36,240 nt of DNA from a virus. Below are positions 13,470 to 19,504 of this stretch, in pieces. The stretch's first letter is position 1; each line of letters begins with the position of its first letter. The notes below the pieces were generated by a model. The model searched no databases and was not told the origin of the DNA. It saw nothing but the letters and a program-made list of their open reading frames with translations. The stretch is from the IMG/VR virus record IMGVR_UViG_3300025890_000009, positions 1-36,240 of that record. One strand, 5' to 3'. The translations under genes were made by a program, and so were the position numbers.

Positions 13470-14627
13470 ATGGCATTAGTCAACGAGTACCCGACAATCG
13501 CGGCGGTGATGGATCAGATGCAAAAAGATCATCACACCGAGCTGCGTGGATATGTTCAATGTAGCGGTCTTGGATCTAGTTGCGAGCGACAGCTCCAATA
13601 TCAATTTTGGTGGGCGTCCCAAGAGATTCACCCGGCATCGACCTTGATGAAGTTTGATGACGGACACCGAACCGAGGATCTCACTAACAAACGATTCAAA
13701 GCAACACCCGGTGTCGACCTTCGCCCCTTCGGGCCAGACGGACGGCAATGGGGCGTGGCGAGTTTGTCCGGGCATCTGCGCGGTCACCTTGACGGACTTG
13801 TCTTAGGACTTCTGGAAGCGCCAAAGACTTGGCACGTTTATGAGGTCAAATGCGTGGGCGATGCGCGGATGCGTAAGCTCGAGCGGCTGCTCGTGAAGCA
13901 TGGCGAGAAAGAAGCACTGAAAGAATGGTCAAAGGTTTATTACACCCAAGCGCAGCTCTACATGGGGTTGACCAAACTCAAACGGCATTACCTAGTCTGC
14001 TGCACTGCCGGCGGTCGGGACATGATCAGTGTGCGTACCAACTTCAACAAGAAAGATTTCCTCGAGGCGTTCGAGAAAGCATCAAGGCTGTTGAAAGCTA
14101 ACGAGCTGCCGCCCCGCCTTTCGGAAGACCCCGAATTTTTTCAGTGTAAGTGGTGTCAGTTTAGCGAGCTTTGCCATGAGAAGAAAACAGCCAAAGCAAA
14201 CTGTCGAACGTGCGCGCACTCAACACCAGTGGTCGACCCCGACACAATGGAAACAAAAGACTTCGGTGTTTGGCGCTGCGAGTTCCACAACAAAAAGATC
14301 AGCATGAAGGACCAGAAGAAAGGTTGCCCGAAACATTTGTTCAAGCCTGACCTGATTCCGTGGGCGACCGTGAAAGAGATGGACAAGGAAAGAAACCGAA
14401 TCACCTATCAGTTCGATGGTGGTGATCAAACCTTTACCAATTGCGAATTAAACAACTGGAGCGATCGCGACTTTACTTCAAAAGACTTGCAGTGGCTCGA
14501 CCCTGACAAGCTCGTTAACGATACCCATTACTTAACAGCGATGGCGGCGTTCACGCCCGGCGCAGAGATCCTCGAGGTCAAGCCGCCTGACAACGGCGTT
14601 CCCTTTGACGATGACATCCCATTTTAG
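13470..14627 (+). CDS. Cas4/RecB-type Fe-S exonuclease with SSB-tip-like C-terminus
   Basis: This 385-residue PD-(D/E)XK nuclease carries GHLDG (D108), YEVKC (E125, K127) and the RecB helix TQAQLYM (Q160-Y164). Four Cys, C38 and C226-x2-C229-x5-C235, match the 4Fe-4S frame of Cas4/AddB nucleases. A further Cys group begins at C245-x2-C248 and may form a zinc finger. The C-terminal 10 residues, GVPFDDDIPF, nearly equal the tip of E. coli SSB (DFDDDIPF). It would resect DNA ends to make single strands for the Sak4-like and SSB-like proteins. The tip should let it dock on host SSB-binding proteins. It follows a long-loop hairpin. Confidence 0.88.
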   Translation: MALVNEYPTIAAVMDQMQKDHHTELRGYVQCSGLGSSCERQLQYQFWWASQEIHPASTLMKFDDGHRTEDLTNKRFKATPGVDLRPFGPDGRQWGVASLSGHLRGHLDGLVLGLLEAPKTWHVYEVKCVGDARMRKLERLLVKHGEKEALKEWSKVYYTQAQLYMGLTKLKRHYLVCCTAGGRDMISVRTNFNKKDFLEAFEKASRLLKANELPPRLSEDPEFFQCKWCQFSELCHEKKTAKANCRTCAHSTPVVDPDTMETKDFGVWRCEFHNKKISMKDQKKGCPKHLFKPDLIPWATVKEMDKERNRITYQFDGGDQTFTNCELNNWSDRDFTSKDLQWLDPDKLVNDTHYLTAMAAFTPGAEILEVKPPDNGVPFDDDIPF

Positions 14628-14637
14628 GAGATCAACC

Positions 14638-14907
14638 ATGCCAAGAAATACAAGCACCGTGGTGTACCGCCAAATCAAACAAGCCGGCGTTACGCTCAAA
14701 CAAGAAGATCAAATCCTCGCGTGTCTCGGCGAGTCGATGTTCACTGAAGACATGACCCTTAAAGAGATCAGCCGTTTGACCGGTCTTGAAATCAACGCAG
14801 TGTCAGGTCGCGTGAATGGATTGAAAAAATCCGGCAAGGTTAAAGAAGCTCAGAAGCGCAAGTGCCGGGTAACCAATCGCTTTGTGACGCCGGTTTATGT
14901 TGTATGA
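14638..14907 (+). CDS. Small winged-helix regulator (89 aa)
   Basis: This 89-residue basic protein has a winged-helix pattern: MTLKEISRLTGLEINAVSGR then VNGLKKSGKVKEAQKRKCRV, with the recognition helix followed by a basic wing. Similar small proteins in phages sense or bind DNA at replication or modification genes. It has a good ribosome site (AGGAGATCAACC before ATG) and shares four bases (ATGA) with the next gene, so the two are coupled. It lies at the end of the recombination operon. Confidence 0.65.
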   Translation: MPRNTSTVVYRQIKQAGVTLKQEDQILACLGESMFTEDMTLKEISRLTGLEINAVSGRVNGLKKSGKVKEAQKRKCRVTNRFVTPVYVV

Positions 14908-15077
14908 GTAATGACTACCTGACCGGCAAAGAAGCTGCGGAGTATTGCCGGATGTCTTACACGCACTTCATCAGGAACCGCCGAAAGCTTGGCATCCCGA
15001 CTTTCCCTTTCATGGGGAAAAAGCTGTACCGCAAAACAGACCTAGTTTCCGCTATAGAAAAGCACCTTTCTGCTTGA
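14904..15077 (+). CDS. MerR/HTH_17-type small DNA-binding protein, candidate excisionase
   Basis: This 57-residue protein reads YLTGKEAAEYCRMSYTHFIR then NRRKLGIPTFPFMGKKLYRK, ending in LVSAIEKHL. The order 'helix-turn-helix, G..KLYRKTDL' is the HTH_17/excisionase-type fold. Such proteins are Xis/AlpA-type factors that bend DNA at att sites, or simple regulators. The integrase lies 1.9 kb downstream under a different promoter. ATGA overlap with the preceding gene is clear. Excision is a suggestion from fold and context, not shown. Confidence 0.68.
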   Translation: MSNDYLTGKEAAEYCRMSYTHFIRNRRKLGIPTFPFMGKKLYRKTDLVSAIEKHLSA

Positions 15078-15131
15078 TGGTCTGACCAGTTGTGCTAGGG
15101 CATTGACCTATCTAGGGCAAAGCCCCATACT
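15078..15131 (+). promoter_or_regulatory. Promoter P2 with two operator copies and an upstream palindrome
   Basis: TTGACC (15103-15108), 17 bp, CATACT (15126-15131). Operator copies are TAGGGCATTGACCTA (15096-15110), overlapping the -35, and TAGGGCAAAGCCCCA (15113-15127) in the spacer. An 11-bp palindrome TGGTCTGACCA (15078-15088) ends 14 bp before the -35, exactly as in P3. Confidence 0.78.
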
Positions 15132-15137
15132 GCAGTC

Positions 15138-15170
15138 ATGGCAGTAAACAACAACCGAGGAACAGAATGA
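15138..15170 (+). CDS. Possible 10-residue leader peptide, leaderless start
   Basis: ATG 15138 stands 6 nt after the P2 -10 box, about where transcription should begin. It encodes MAVNNNRGTE and its TGA overlaps the next ATG (ATGA). The same base pattern after the -10 (GCAG, ATGGCA, then CAACCGA) appears after P3. It may couple translation of the following gene; expression is not proven. Confidence 0.4.
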   Translation: MAVNNNRGTE

Positions 15171-15670
15171 GTACTAGATCAAACATCGTAATTCTAGATG
15201 GCAAAACCCGGGTAATTTTCTACCGTCATTGGGACGGCTATCTTGCCGAGACCGGCAAAGACATTGCTCAAAAACTTATCGACGCGCAGCTAAATATGAT
15301 AACAAAGAATGAACTTCTTGTTAGTTTCGCGAGTGATGAAAACTACGAGATCACCAGTGGGATTCACGGCGACATCGAATACCTTTATGAAATTCATCTT
15401 GGCAGTAGTTTCACCGGTGACAACAAAGTTCTTGAAGTAAACATTCGATGGAACGACCGTAACCGGTCGCGAGTCGCCGGGCTTCGAAAGGATTGGACGA
15501 ACCTTACTAACCTCGATCTTCAAAGTCCTGAACAGTTTGCCGGGTCGGTCAACGATGCGATTGAAGAAATGAACTCAATCATCAGGGCCGAAAATAAACA
15601 TCGCCCTAAAGAGTTCGCCGAAGACGGCATTGCAGAAAAGATGAAAATTGAAACCAACGAGGCAGCTTAA
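15167..15670 (+). CDS. Conserved phage protein of the MSTRSNI / HWDGY type (167 aa)
   Basis: This 167-residue protein begins MSTRSNIVILDGKTRVIFYR and continues HWDGYLAETG. This opening recurs in a widespread phage and prophage family of unknown function, in which N-terminal residues and the WDGY element are constant. The rest is a mixed strand/helix fold without catalytic motifs I can name. It is the first full gene of promoter P2, with GAGGAACAGA before the ATG and an overlapping tiny leader frame. The C-terminus is basic and acidic by turns (ENKHRPKEFAEDGIAEKMK). It is probably expressed under control of the P1-P3 repressor. Confidence 0.72.
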   Translation: MSTRSNIVILDGKTRVIFYRHWDGYLAETGKDIAQKLIDAQLNMITKNELLVSFASDENYEITSGIHGDIEYLYEIHLGSSFTGDNKVLEVNIRWNDRNRSRVAGLRKDWTNLTNLDLQSPEQFAGSVNDAIEEMNSIIRAENKHRPKEFAEDGIAEKMKIETNEAA

Positions 15671-15919
15671 ATGAAAATGGAAAGTGAAAATGGAATTGGC
15701 ACCGTGAACGTGGTGCGACACATCATCCTCAAAAATTTCTGGGAGGTCTACGTTACGGATTACGATCATAACGATCCGGATCTTGCTGAAGCGGTGGTGT
15801 ACGGATACGAAACCGAACTCGGTGACGTTCGACTCTCTGACTACAAAAAGATCACAATTTCGGATACGACCGAGCTTGATGGACTTGCCCCGGCTCCGGG
15901 TTGGAAATGGGTGAATTGA
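15671..15919 (+). CDS. Small phage protein of unknown function (82 aa)
   Basis: It is not recognised with certainty. The 82-residue product is acidic with alternating strands: RHIILKNFWEVYVTDYDHND then AEAVVYGYETELGDVRLSDY, and a short C-terminal end PAPGWKWVN. This layout resembles short phage proteins with a single beta-sheet. The ATG adjoins the preceding stop, with GAGG eight bases upstream, so it is translated with that gene. No metal, membrane or catalytic motif is present. Confidence 0.62.
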   Translation: MKMESENGIGTVNVVRHIILKNFWEVYVTDYDHNDPDLAEAVVYGYETELGDVRLSDYKKITISDTTELDGLAPAPGWKWVN

Positions 15920-15922
15920 AAA

Positions 15923-16153
15923 ATGACAGCGTCCAAAGTTACACTGCGGCCTATGACCGCGAAATCTCGCTCGACGCTGATGCGTCTAATCAAGAAGCAT
16001 GGCCTGACTACTCAGGCCATCGCCGAGCTGTGTCTCGTCGAGCGCGGCACCGTGGAGTCGTGGCGCAAGTCGCCCGATGTCTCATCCCACCGCACCATGC
16101 CACCCGGCTATCTCGAGCTGCTCAAGATAAAGCTCGGAGAAAAACAAATCTAA
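15923..16153 (+). CDS. Small HTH DNA-binding protein (76 aa)
   Basis: This basic 76-residue protein is a single helix-turn-helix: STLMRLIKKHGLTTQAIAEL then CLVERGTVESWRKS, followed by a helix LELLKIKLG. It resembles Cro/YdaS-type regulators with the 'GTVESWR' recognition helix. It closes the P2 operon and lies just upstream of promoter P3. That makes it a good candidate to bind the TAGGGCAATGCCCTA operators in P1-P3 in an autoregulatory loop. GGTGA stands before the ATG; an in-frame ATG 30 nt further in (15953) is possible. The target is inferred from position. Confidence 0.68.
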   Translation: MTASKVTLRPMTAKSRSTLMRLIKKHGLTTQAIAELCLVERGTVESWRKSPDVSSHRTMPPGYLELLKIKLGEKQI

Positions 16154-16157
16154 ATTT

Positions 16158-16212
16158 TGGTCAGACCACTATCAATTAATTGTTGACGGTAACTAGGGCA
16201 ATGCCCTATTAT
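16158..16212 (+). promoter_or_regulatory. Promoter P3 with perfect 15-bp operator and upstream palindrome
   Basis: TTGACG (16183-16188), 18 bp, TATTAT (16207-16212). Operator TAGGGCAATGCCCTA (16194-16208) is a perfect palindrome overlapping the -10. TGGTCAGACCA (16158-16168) ends 14 bp before the -35, the same spacing as in P2. It drives the integrase operon. Confidence 0.82.
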
Positions 16213-16218
16213 GCAGAT

Positions 16219-16530
16219 ATGGCAATGAAACACAAAAAAACACAAACAACCGAATGGAAGTTCGAATGGATCAATAAAGACGGCGACATCATCGACCTTG
16301 ATTTTTGTCAGAAATTATCCGATGTCAAAAAGCAGATAAAACTTATTGAAAAAGCTATTGAAGAAGATGACGGCAGCCCTTGGATAGATTCAGAAGATGA
16401 CGCGGTACAGCTCGACATTGTTAAAGAGCGCCGATTTTATGAAGACTATGGCAACAATGACGGACACTTAATTGATATTGACATCTTAGAAACCACCACG
16501 ATCAACTTAAAAAAAGAGGAGAAAAAATGA
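16219..16530 (+). CDS. Unknown acidic protein, first gene of P3 (103 aa)
   Basis: It is not recognised. ATG 16219 stands 6 nt after the P3 -10 box, so the message is probably leaderless; ATG 16225 is the next option. The 103-residue protein is rich in Asp, Glu and Lys (LDFCQKLSDVKKQIKLIEKA, then DDGSPWIDSEDDAVQLDI), mostly helical, with no signal or membrane span. Its stop overlaps the next ATG (ATGA). It belongs to the operon that ends in the integrase. Confidence 0.62.
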   Translation: MAMKHKKTQTTEWKFEWINKDGDIIDLDFCQKLSDVKKQIKLIEKAIEEDDGSPWIDSEDDAVQLDIVKERRFYEDYGNNDGHLIDIDILETTTINLKKEEKK

Positions 16531-16712
16531 AAAGAAGCAACGTCGAAAAAGACCTTGATCTCCGGGCGCTTTCGGAGATCGAAGAAGCGATTGATGACTA
16601 CCGCGAAAATTATTTGGAGAACCCGAACGATAAGTTGCACTTAATCCTTTGGGACGCGGTCGACCGGATGTTCGAAATGTCTTTCAAGCTCGAAGCAATG
16701 GAGGCAAGTTAA
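16527..16712 (+). CDS. Unknown small helical protein (61 aa)
   Basis: It is not recognised. The 61-residue product is helical and acidic: VEKDLDLRALSEIEEAIDDY then KLHLILWDAVDRMFEMSFKL. GAGGAGAAAAA precedes the ATG, which overlaps the previous stop. The stop overlaps the next ATG (TTAATG). Heptad-like hydrophobic spacing suggests dimer formation. The function is unknown; it sits in the integrase operon. Confidence 0.62.
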   Translation: MKRSNVEKDLDLRALSEIEEAIDDYRENYLENPNDKLHLILWDAVDRMFEMSFKLEAMEAS

Positions 16713-16933
16713 TGAGAACTTTAGTATTAAAGCAGGGAGTGACTGAGGCTGATTCGGCTCAATCCGGAATGTGGGTTCTCGAATCCGCAATAAAGATGCA
16801 AGAGCGAAGCCTTGAATTCTTGAAAGACTCAGGAGTCGGCGCTGATGCTGATGACCTAGATAGGTGGGAACATTACACGGAACTTGTATTGGCCTACAGA
16901 ATGCTTGAGAGACAATTACCGGAGGCAAGTTAA
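16712..16933 (+). CDS. Unknown small helical protein directly before integrase (73 aa)
   Basis: It is not recognised. The 73-residue protein reads MRTLVLKQGVTEADSAQSGM then WVLESAIKMQERSLEFLKDS, with a helical C-terminus ending RMLERQLPEAS. Both its start and the integrase start are set in the identical 15-mer GGAGGCAAGTTAATG, so the gene is flanked by a short direct repeat. It is tightly coupled to integrase. The position is one where phages often encode excision or integration accessory factors, but no HTH is visible. Confidence 0.6.
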   Translation: MRTLVLKQGVTEADSAQSGMWVLESAIKMQERSLEFLKDSGVGADADDLDRWEHYTELVLAYRMLERQLPEAS

Positions 16934-18096
16934 TGGCAAGTGTTTATATTGACGAGCGTAAAGGCAAAGGGTACTGGTGGCTCAAAACCAACCTTCTGCC
17001 TAGAGTAAAATATTTGGGGTCAGCTTCACGCATGACCAAGAAACAAGCTGAAGAAGTTTGCAAAGAGTGGGAAGCAAAAGAGCAGCTTGCCAAATCCGGC
17101 ATTGCTGTTATCGAGCCGGCAGCTCGACCGAAACGTGTGATGACCTATTCTGAATTTCTCCCGCAGCTTCTGACATGGCGCGCAACAGTTTACAGCGCAG
17201 CCGGTCACGAACACTTTACACGGCACTGCAAAACGGCGCTTCCCTACTTCGGCAATCTAACCATTGCAGATGATGTTGCGACGATTGATCTTTGGAATAC
17301 CGCGTTCAACGCTTGGCAAGTCGACCGCCTAAAGGTGGTCTCACCAGAAACCGTGAAAGACGAATGGAAGGACATCAAAGCCTCGCTTTACCGGGCAGCT
17401 CGTACCGGTGGCAAGAAGGAAGGCAACCGATGGAATCTTTGTCAGACCTCACCGGTCGGCGAACTGGTGATCGCATCCAATTCAAAGACCGTCAAGAAAA
17501 AGATCAAGATCTTCACCGCCGCCGAGTTAGACAAGCTTTATAAAGTAAACCCCGCCCACGCTGCTTTTTGGAAATTCATCGCTAACACCGGGCTTCGCCG
17601 CAAAGAGCTTTCCAACCTTCGAAAGCAAGACATAATCGGCTCTAACCATAAAAGAAGGGTGCTAGTGGATCACGATCTCGAAGAAGGGATGGATACCAAG
17701 ACCGGCAAAGCTCGTTCGATACCGCTCAATTCAGACGCTCTAGCGGCCTATTTTGAGATCCTAACCCTTAACCTCCCCGGTGATCGTCTTTTACCTGATT
17801 GGCGGGAGGATCGTTGGTCGAAAGTCTTTAAAGTGGATAAGTCAGCAGCCGGAATCAAATCGAGCGGAACGCTTCACGGACTGAGGCACACCTTCATCAG
17901 CGATTGCGTCAACAACGGCGTTGCCATCCATCTGGCAATGAAATGGGCCGGGCATTCAAAGCTTGAAACCACTCTCCGGTATCTCGACGTTCCCGAGGAC
18001 TACGAATGGGTCGAGATGGATAAGATGGAAGAAACCAGAACCAGAACTGAAGCTGCTGTTAGTAACGTGGTCAGTCTTACCGCCCGAAGAGCTTAG
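16933..18096 (+). CDS. int: Tyrosine recombinase integrase
   Basis: This 387-residue protein integrates and excises the phage DNA. The catalytic domain shows R222 (NTGLRRKEL), K259 (KTGKARSIPL), H315-x-x-R318 (HGLRHTF), H341 (AGHSKLETT) and the nucleophile Y350 (TLRYL). The N-terminal 70 residues form an arm-binding-type region (basic, KGYWWLKTNLL), followed by a core-binding domain (about 75-180). Length is normal for this class. The ATG follows GGAGGCAAGTTA. The gene ends 56 bp before attP arm repeats and is followed by a terminator. It is transcribed with three small genes from P3, so integration is linked to the P1-P3 operator. Confidence 0.96.
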   Translation: MASVYIDERKGKGYWWLKTNLLPRVKYLGSASRMTKKQAEEVCKEWEAKEQLAKSGIAVIEPAARPKRVMTYSEFLPQLLTWRATVYSAAGHEHFTRHCKTALPYFGNLTIADDVATIDLWNTAFNAWQVDRLKVVSPETVKDEWKDIKASLYRAARTGGKKEGNRWNLCQTSPVGELVIASNSKTVKKKIKIFTAAELDKLYKVNPAHAAFWKFIANTGLRRKELSNLRKQDIIGSNHKRRVLVDHDLEEGMDTKTGKARSIPLNSDALAAYFEILTLNLPGDRLLPDWREDRWSKVFKVDKSAAGIKSSGTLHGLRHTFISDCVNNGVAIHLAMKWAGHSKLETTLRYLDVPEDYEWVEMDKMEETRTRTEAAVSNVVSLTARRA

Positions 18097-18111
18097 AAGC
18101 TCCCCTCTCGA

Positions 18112-18143
18112 AACGGACGTTGCTAAGCAACGTCCGTTTTTTT
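18112..18143 (+). terminator. Strong terminator after integrase
   Basis: AACGGACGTTGC, loop TAA, GCAACGTCCGTT, followed by T residues to 18143. It insulates integrase from attP. Confidence 0.92.
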
Positions 18144-18151
18144 ATGCCTGA

Positions 18152-18175
18152 TTTGGTCACAACTTTGGTCACAAC
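18152..18175 (+). repeat. attP arm: tandem integrase-site repeats, left pair
   Basis: TTTGGTCACAAC occurs twice in tandem (18152-18163, 18164-18175). The same tandem pair occurs at 18369-18392 on the other side of the tRNA-derived core. Direct, symmetric placement fits arm-type integrase binding sites. Confidence 0.75.
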
Positions 18176-18229
18176 TGGGGTCTATATCAGAAACCACTAA
18201 TACAGATCAGACGTAAGTCATTGATTTTA

Positions 18230-18275
18230 TGGAGCGGGAAACGAGATTCGAACTCGCGACCCCAACCTTGGCAAG
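18230..18275 (-). other. attP: attP core: 3' part of tRNA-Gly(GCC)
   Basis: On the minus strand this 46-bp segment reads from the anticodon loop (TTGCCAA, anticodon GCC) through the T-arm (GCGAG, TTCGAAT, CTCGT) to the acceptor end and CCA. It lacks the 5' half and cannot form a full tRNA. Integration here would restore the host gene's 3' end. The exact crossover cannot be read without the host site. It lies 133 bp after the integrase stop. Confidence 0.88.
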
Positions 18276-18329
18276 TTCCTGCCGGAGTCTATTATTACAG
18301 TGTTTTTTGCGACTGTCTAGGAGTTGCAA

Positions 18330-18359
18330 CTGCTTAGAGCTGCTTGGAGCTGCTTGGGG
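18330..18359 (+). repeat. Tandem 10-bp repeats in attP right arm
   Basis: Three near-identical 10-mers follow each other: CTGCTTAGAG, CTGCTTGGAG, CTGCTTGGGG. They lie between the core and the right arm pair and are candidates for an excisionase or other accessory-protein array. Confidence 0.55.
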
Positions 18360-18368
18360 TTGTTCTAT

Positions 18369-18392
18369 TTTGGTCACAACTTTGGTCACAAC
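18369..18392 (+). repeat. attP arm: tandem integrase-site repeats, right pair
   Basis: TTTGGTCACAAC is repeated at 18369-18380 and 18381-18392, identical to the left pair and in the same orientation. The spacing is 93 bp from the core, against 54 bp on the left. Confidence 0.75.
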
Positions 18393-18394
18393 TT

Positions 18395-18646
18395 TTACGC
18401 AGCTTCACCTTTGGTGTGACGCATCTGATCGAGCTTATCAAACAAGCCGTCAGGCATATCCGAGAACCATCCGGCGGCAGAACCTCGGGCGCAAAGGATG
18501 TCGATTACTTGAGCTTTCGATTTTGCGCTCATTAGCTGCGAATGGAATTGCCCCGCCGGGGGAATGGGATTCGGGTTTATTTTCATTATTGTTGTGCAGA
18601 GTCCGGGGGTTTCAAAAATAGTTTGAGGATAATTTTCGGTGTTCAT
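18395..18646 (-). CDS. Unknown protein, end of late transcript (83 aa)
   Basis: It is not recognised. The 83-residue product has no signal peptide or membrane span. The C-terminal part is helical (VIDILCARGSAAGWFSDMPD, then GLFDKLDQMRHTKGEA). A good ribosome site (AGGTGACCC before ATG) supports the start. It is the last gene of the late transcript, 3 bp from the attP right arm, so late transcription must stop close to or within attP. Small genes next to attP are often acquired accessory genes. Confidence 0.58.
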   Translation of the reverse strand: MNTENYPQTIFETPGLCTTIMKINPNPIPPAGQFHSQLMSAKSKAQVIDILCARGSAAGWFSDMPDGLFDKLDQMRHTKGEAA

Positions 18647-18656
18647 GGGTCACCTA

Positions 18657-18890
18657 TTATGGCGTCGATTCTCTCGACAGAAATTTGACTAGAATTACGC
18701 AGCCTTTTGGCATAGCGAGAATTCCGGCAATGTCTCCATCTTCTGTGATTGACCCACCTATCTTAAGATACTTCTCGCTGTCTTCAGCCAGATAGCCGAC
18801 GCTAGTGACCGTTACGCAATCTGTGTCAGTCGCCCAAGACGCATCTTGGGCAATATCTTCCCAAACAACTTCAACCAGTCTTGGTGTCAC
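18657..18890 (-). CDS. Conserved small phage protein (77 aa)
   Basis: This 77-residue protein, VEVVWEDIAQDASWATDTDC then TVTSVGYLAEDSEKYLKIGG, ending GILAMPKGCVILVKFL, matches a family of short beta-rich proteins found in many podoviruses and tailed phages near lysis and tail genes. The WED, VGYLAEDSEKY and GILAMPKGCI-like elements are constant. The function is unknown. The start is a GTG at 18890, overlapping the end of the preceding gene by 20 nt; no ATG exists upstream in this frame. Confidence 0.65.
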   Translation of the reverse strand: MTPRLVEVVWEDIAQDASWATDTDCVTVTSVGYLAEDSEKYLKIGGSITEDGDIAGILAMPKGCVILVKFLSRESTP

Positions 18891-19299
18891 GCTTATTCAG
18901 CTTGAAGGGTGAAGGCACCAACCAACCAAGAACGATGAAAGCAAGCGCGCAGATCCCGAGCCATTTGCCACTAGTGGCGAACAACACCGCCAGTGCGCCC
19001 CACCCGCTCGTCGCCTGTTCTGGAGCTGACGGCAATGAACTGGGTGCGTCAGAGATTACCGCGGCGGTAAGACCCCCGGCAGCAGCTCCGGCTGCGACTG
19101 CCGGCAAGGTGCCGGTCACAACTGAAGCTGCGGCGCCGGTAGCGAGTGCAGCTCCCGAAGTCCACGCCATCTCTTTCATTGACGAGCAAGCTGAAATCAT
19201 TAGGACAAACCCAACCACAATAAGGATAAAGAATACTTTTTTAGTTTTTTGATCAAGCTCGTTGAGCCATTCGTTCAAACCTTTATAGGGATCAATCAT
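18871..19299 (-). CDS. Membrane protein with lipobox-like site and glycine-zipper segment (142 aa)
   Basis: This 142-residue protein has a charged N-terminus (about 20 residues), a hydrophobic segment ending FVLMISACSS (possible lipobox I-S-A-C), and a Gly/Ala-rich helix (SGAALATGAAASVVTGTLPA). A second span lies near the C-terminus (LGICALAFIVLGWLV). A lipobox followed by a C-terminal span is the layout of unimolecular spanins, but the middle region is not the usual periplasmic strand domain. ATG 19299 overlaps the preceding stop by 8 nt. It probably takes part in lysis or membrane disruption; the exact role is not shown. Confidence 0.55.
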   Translation of the reverse strand: MIDPYKGLNEWLNELDQKTKKVFFILIVVGFVLMISACSSMKEMAWTSGAALATGAAASVVTGTLPAVAAGAAAGGLTAAVISDAPSSLPSAPEQATSGWGALAVLFATSGKWLGICALAFIVLGWLVPSPFKLNKRDTKTG

Positions 19300-19504
19300 C
19301 AGCCGGACATTCACAAAGTTTTTGATCAAGCTCTTTTGAGATCCGTTTGTTTGCCTCAGTCAGAAACTCAGGGAGGAACCACGGGCAAACGGCATGAGCT
19401 ATCCCGACTACTCCGCTACCAATAAAAAGGCCGGAGATAAACCCGGCCCTTTTTGCGTGCTGCCAATATTTACCTTTGGCGTGGTTGTGTTCAAAGATCT
19501 TCAT
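19292..19504 (-). CDS. DUF6356-like small membrane protein (70 aa)
   Basis: This 70-residue protein reads FEHNHAKGKYWQHAKRAGFI then GVVGIAHAVCPWFLPEFLTE, the pattern of the DUF6356 family ('HP..V.E.Y..H...A...G......hA..P.lf'). One membrane segment (about residues 22-42) and a Cys-rich acidic C-terminus (LCECPADD) are visible. It is located in the lysis-type block. The start ATG follows directly on the stop of the 34-residue gene. The function of the family is unknown. Confidence 0.62.
   Translation of the reverse strand: MKIFEHNHAKGKYWQHAKRAGFISGLFIGSGVVGIAHAVCPWFLPEFLTEANKRISKELDQKLCECPADD

Noticed and set aside
18230-18275. A functional tRNA-Gly gene
   Set aside because: Only the 3' part from the anticodon loop is present; the acceptor 5' strand and D-arm are missing.
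18207-18621. Reading frames through the attP region
   Set aside because: They run over the tRNA fragment and the arm repeats, have no ribosome sites, and their products are low in sense. The region is better explained as attP.
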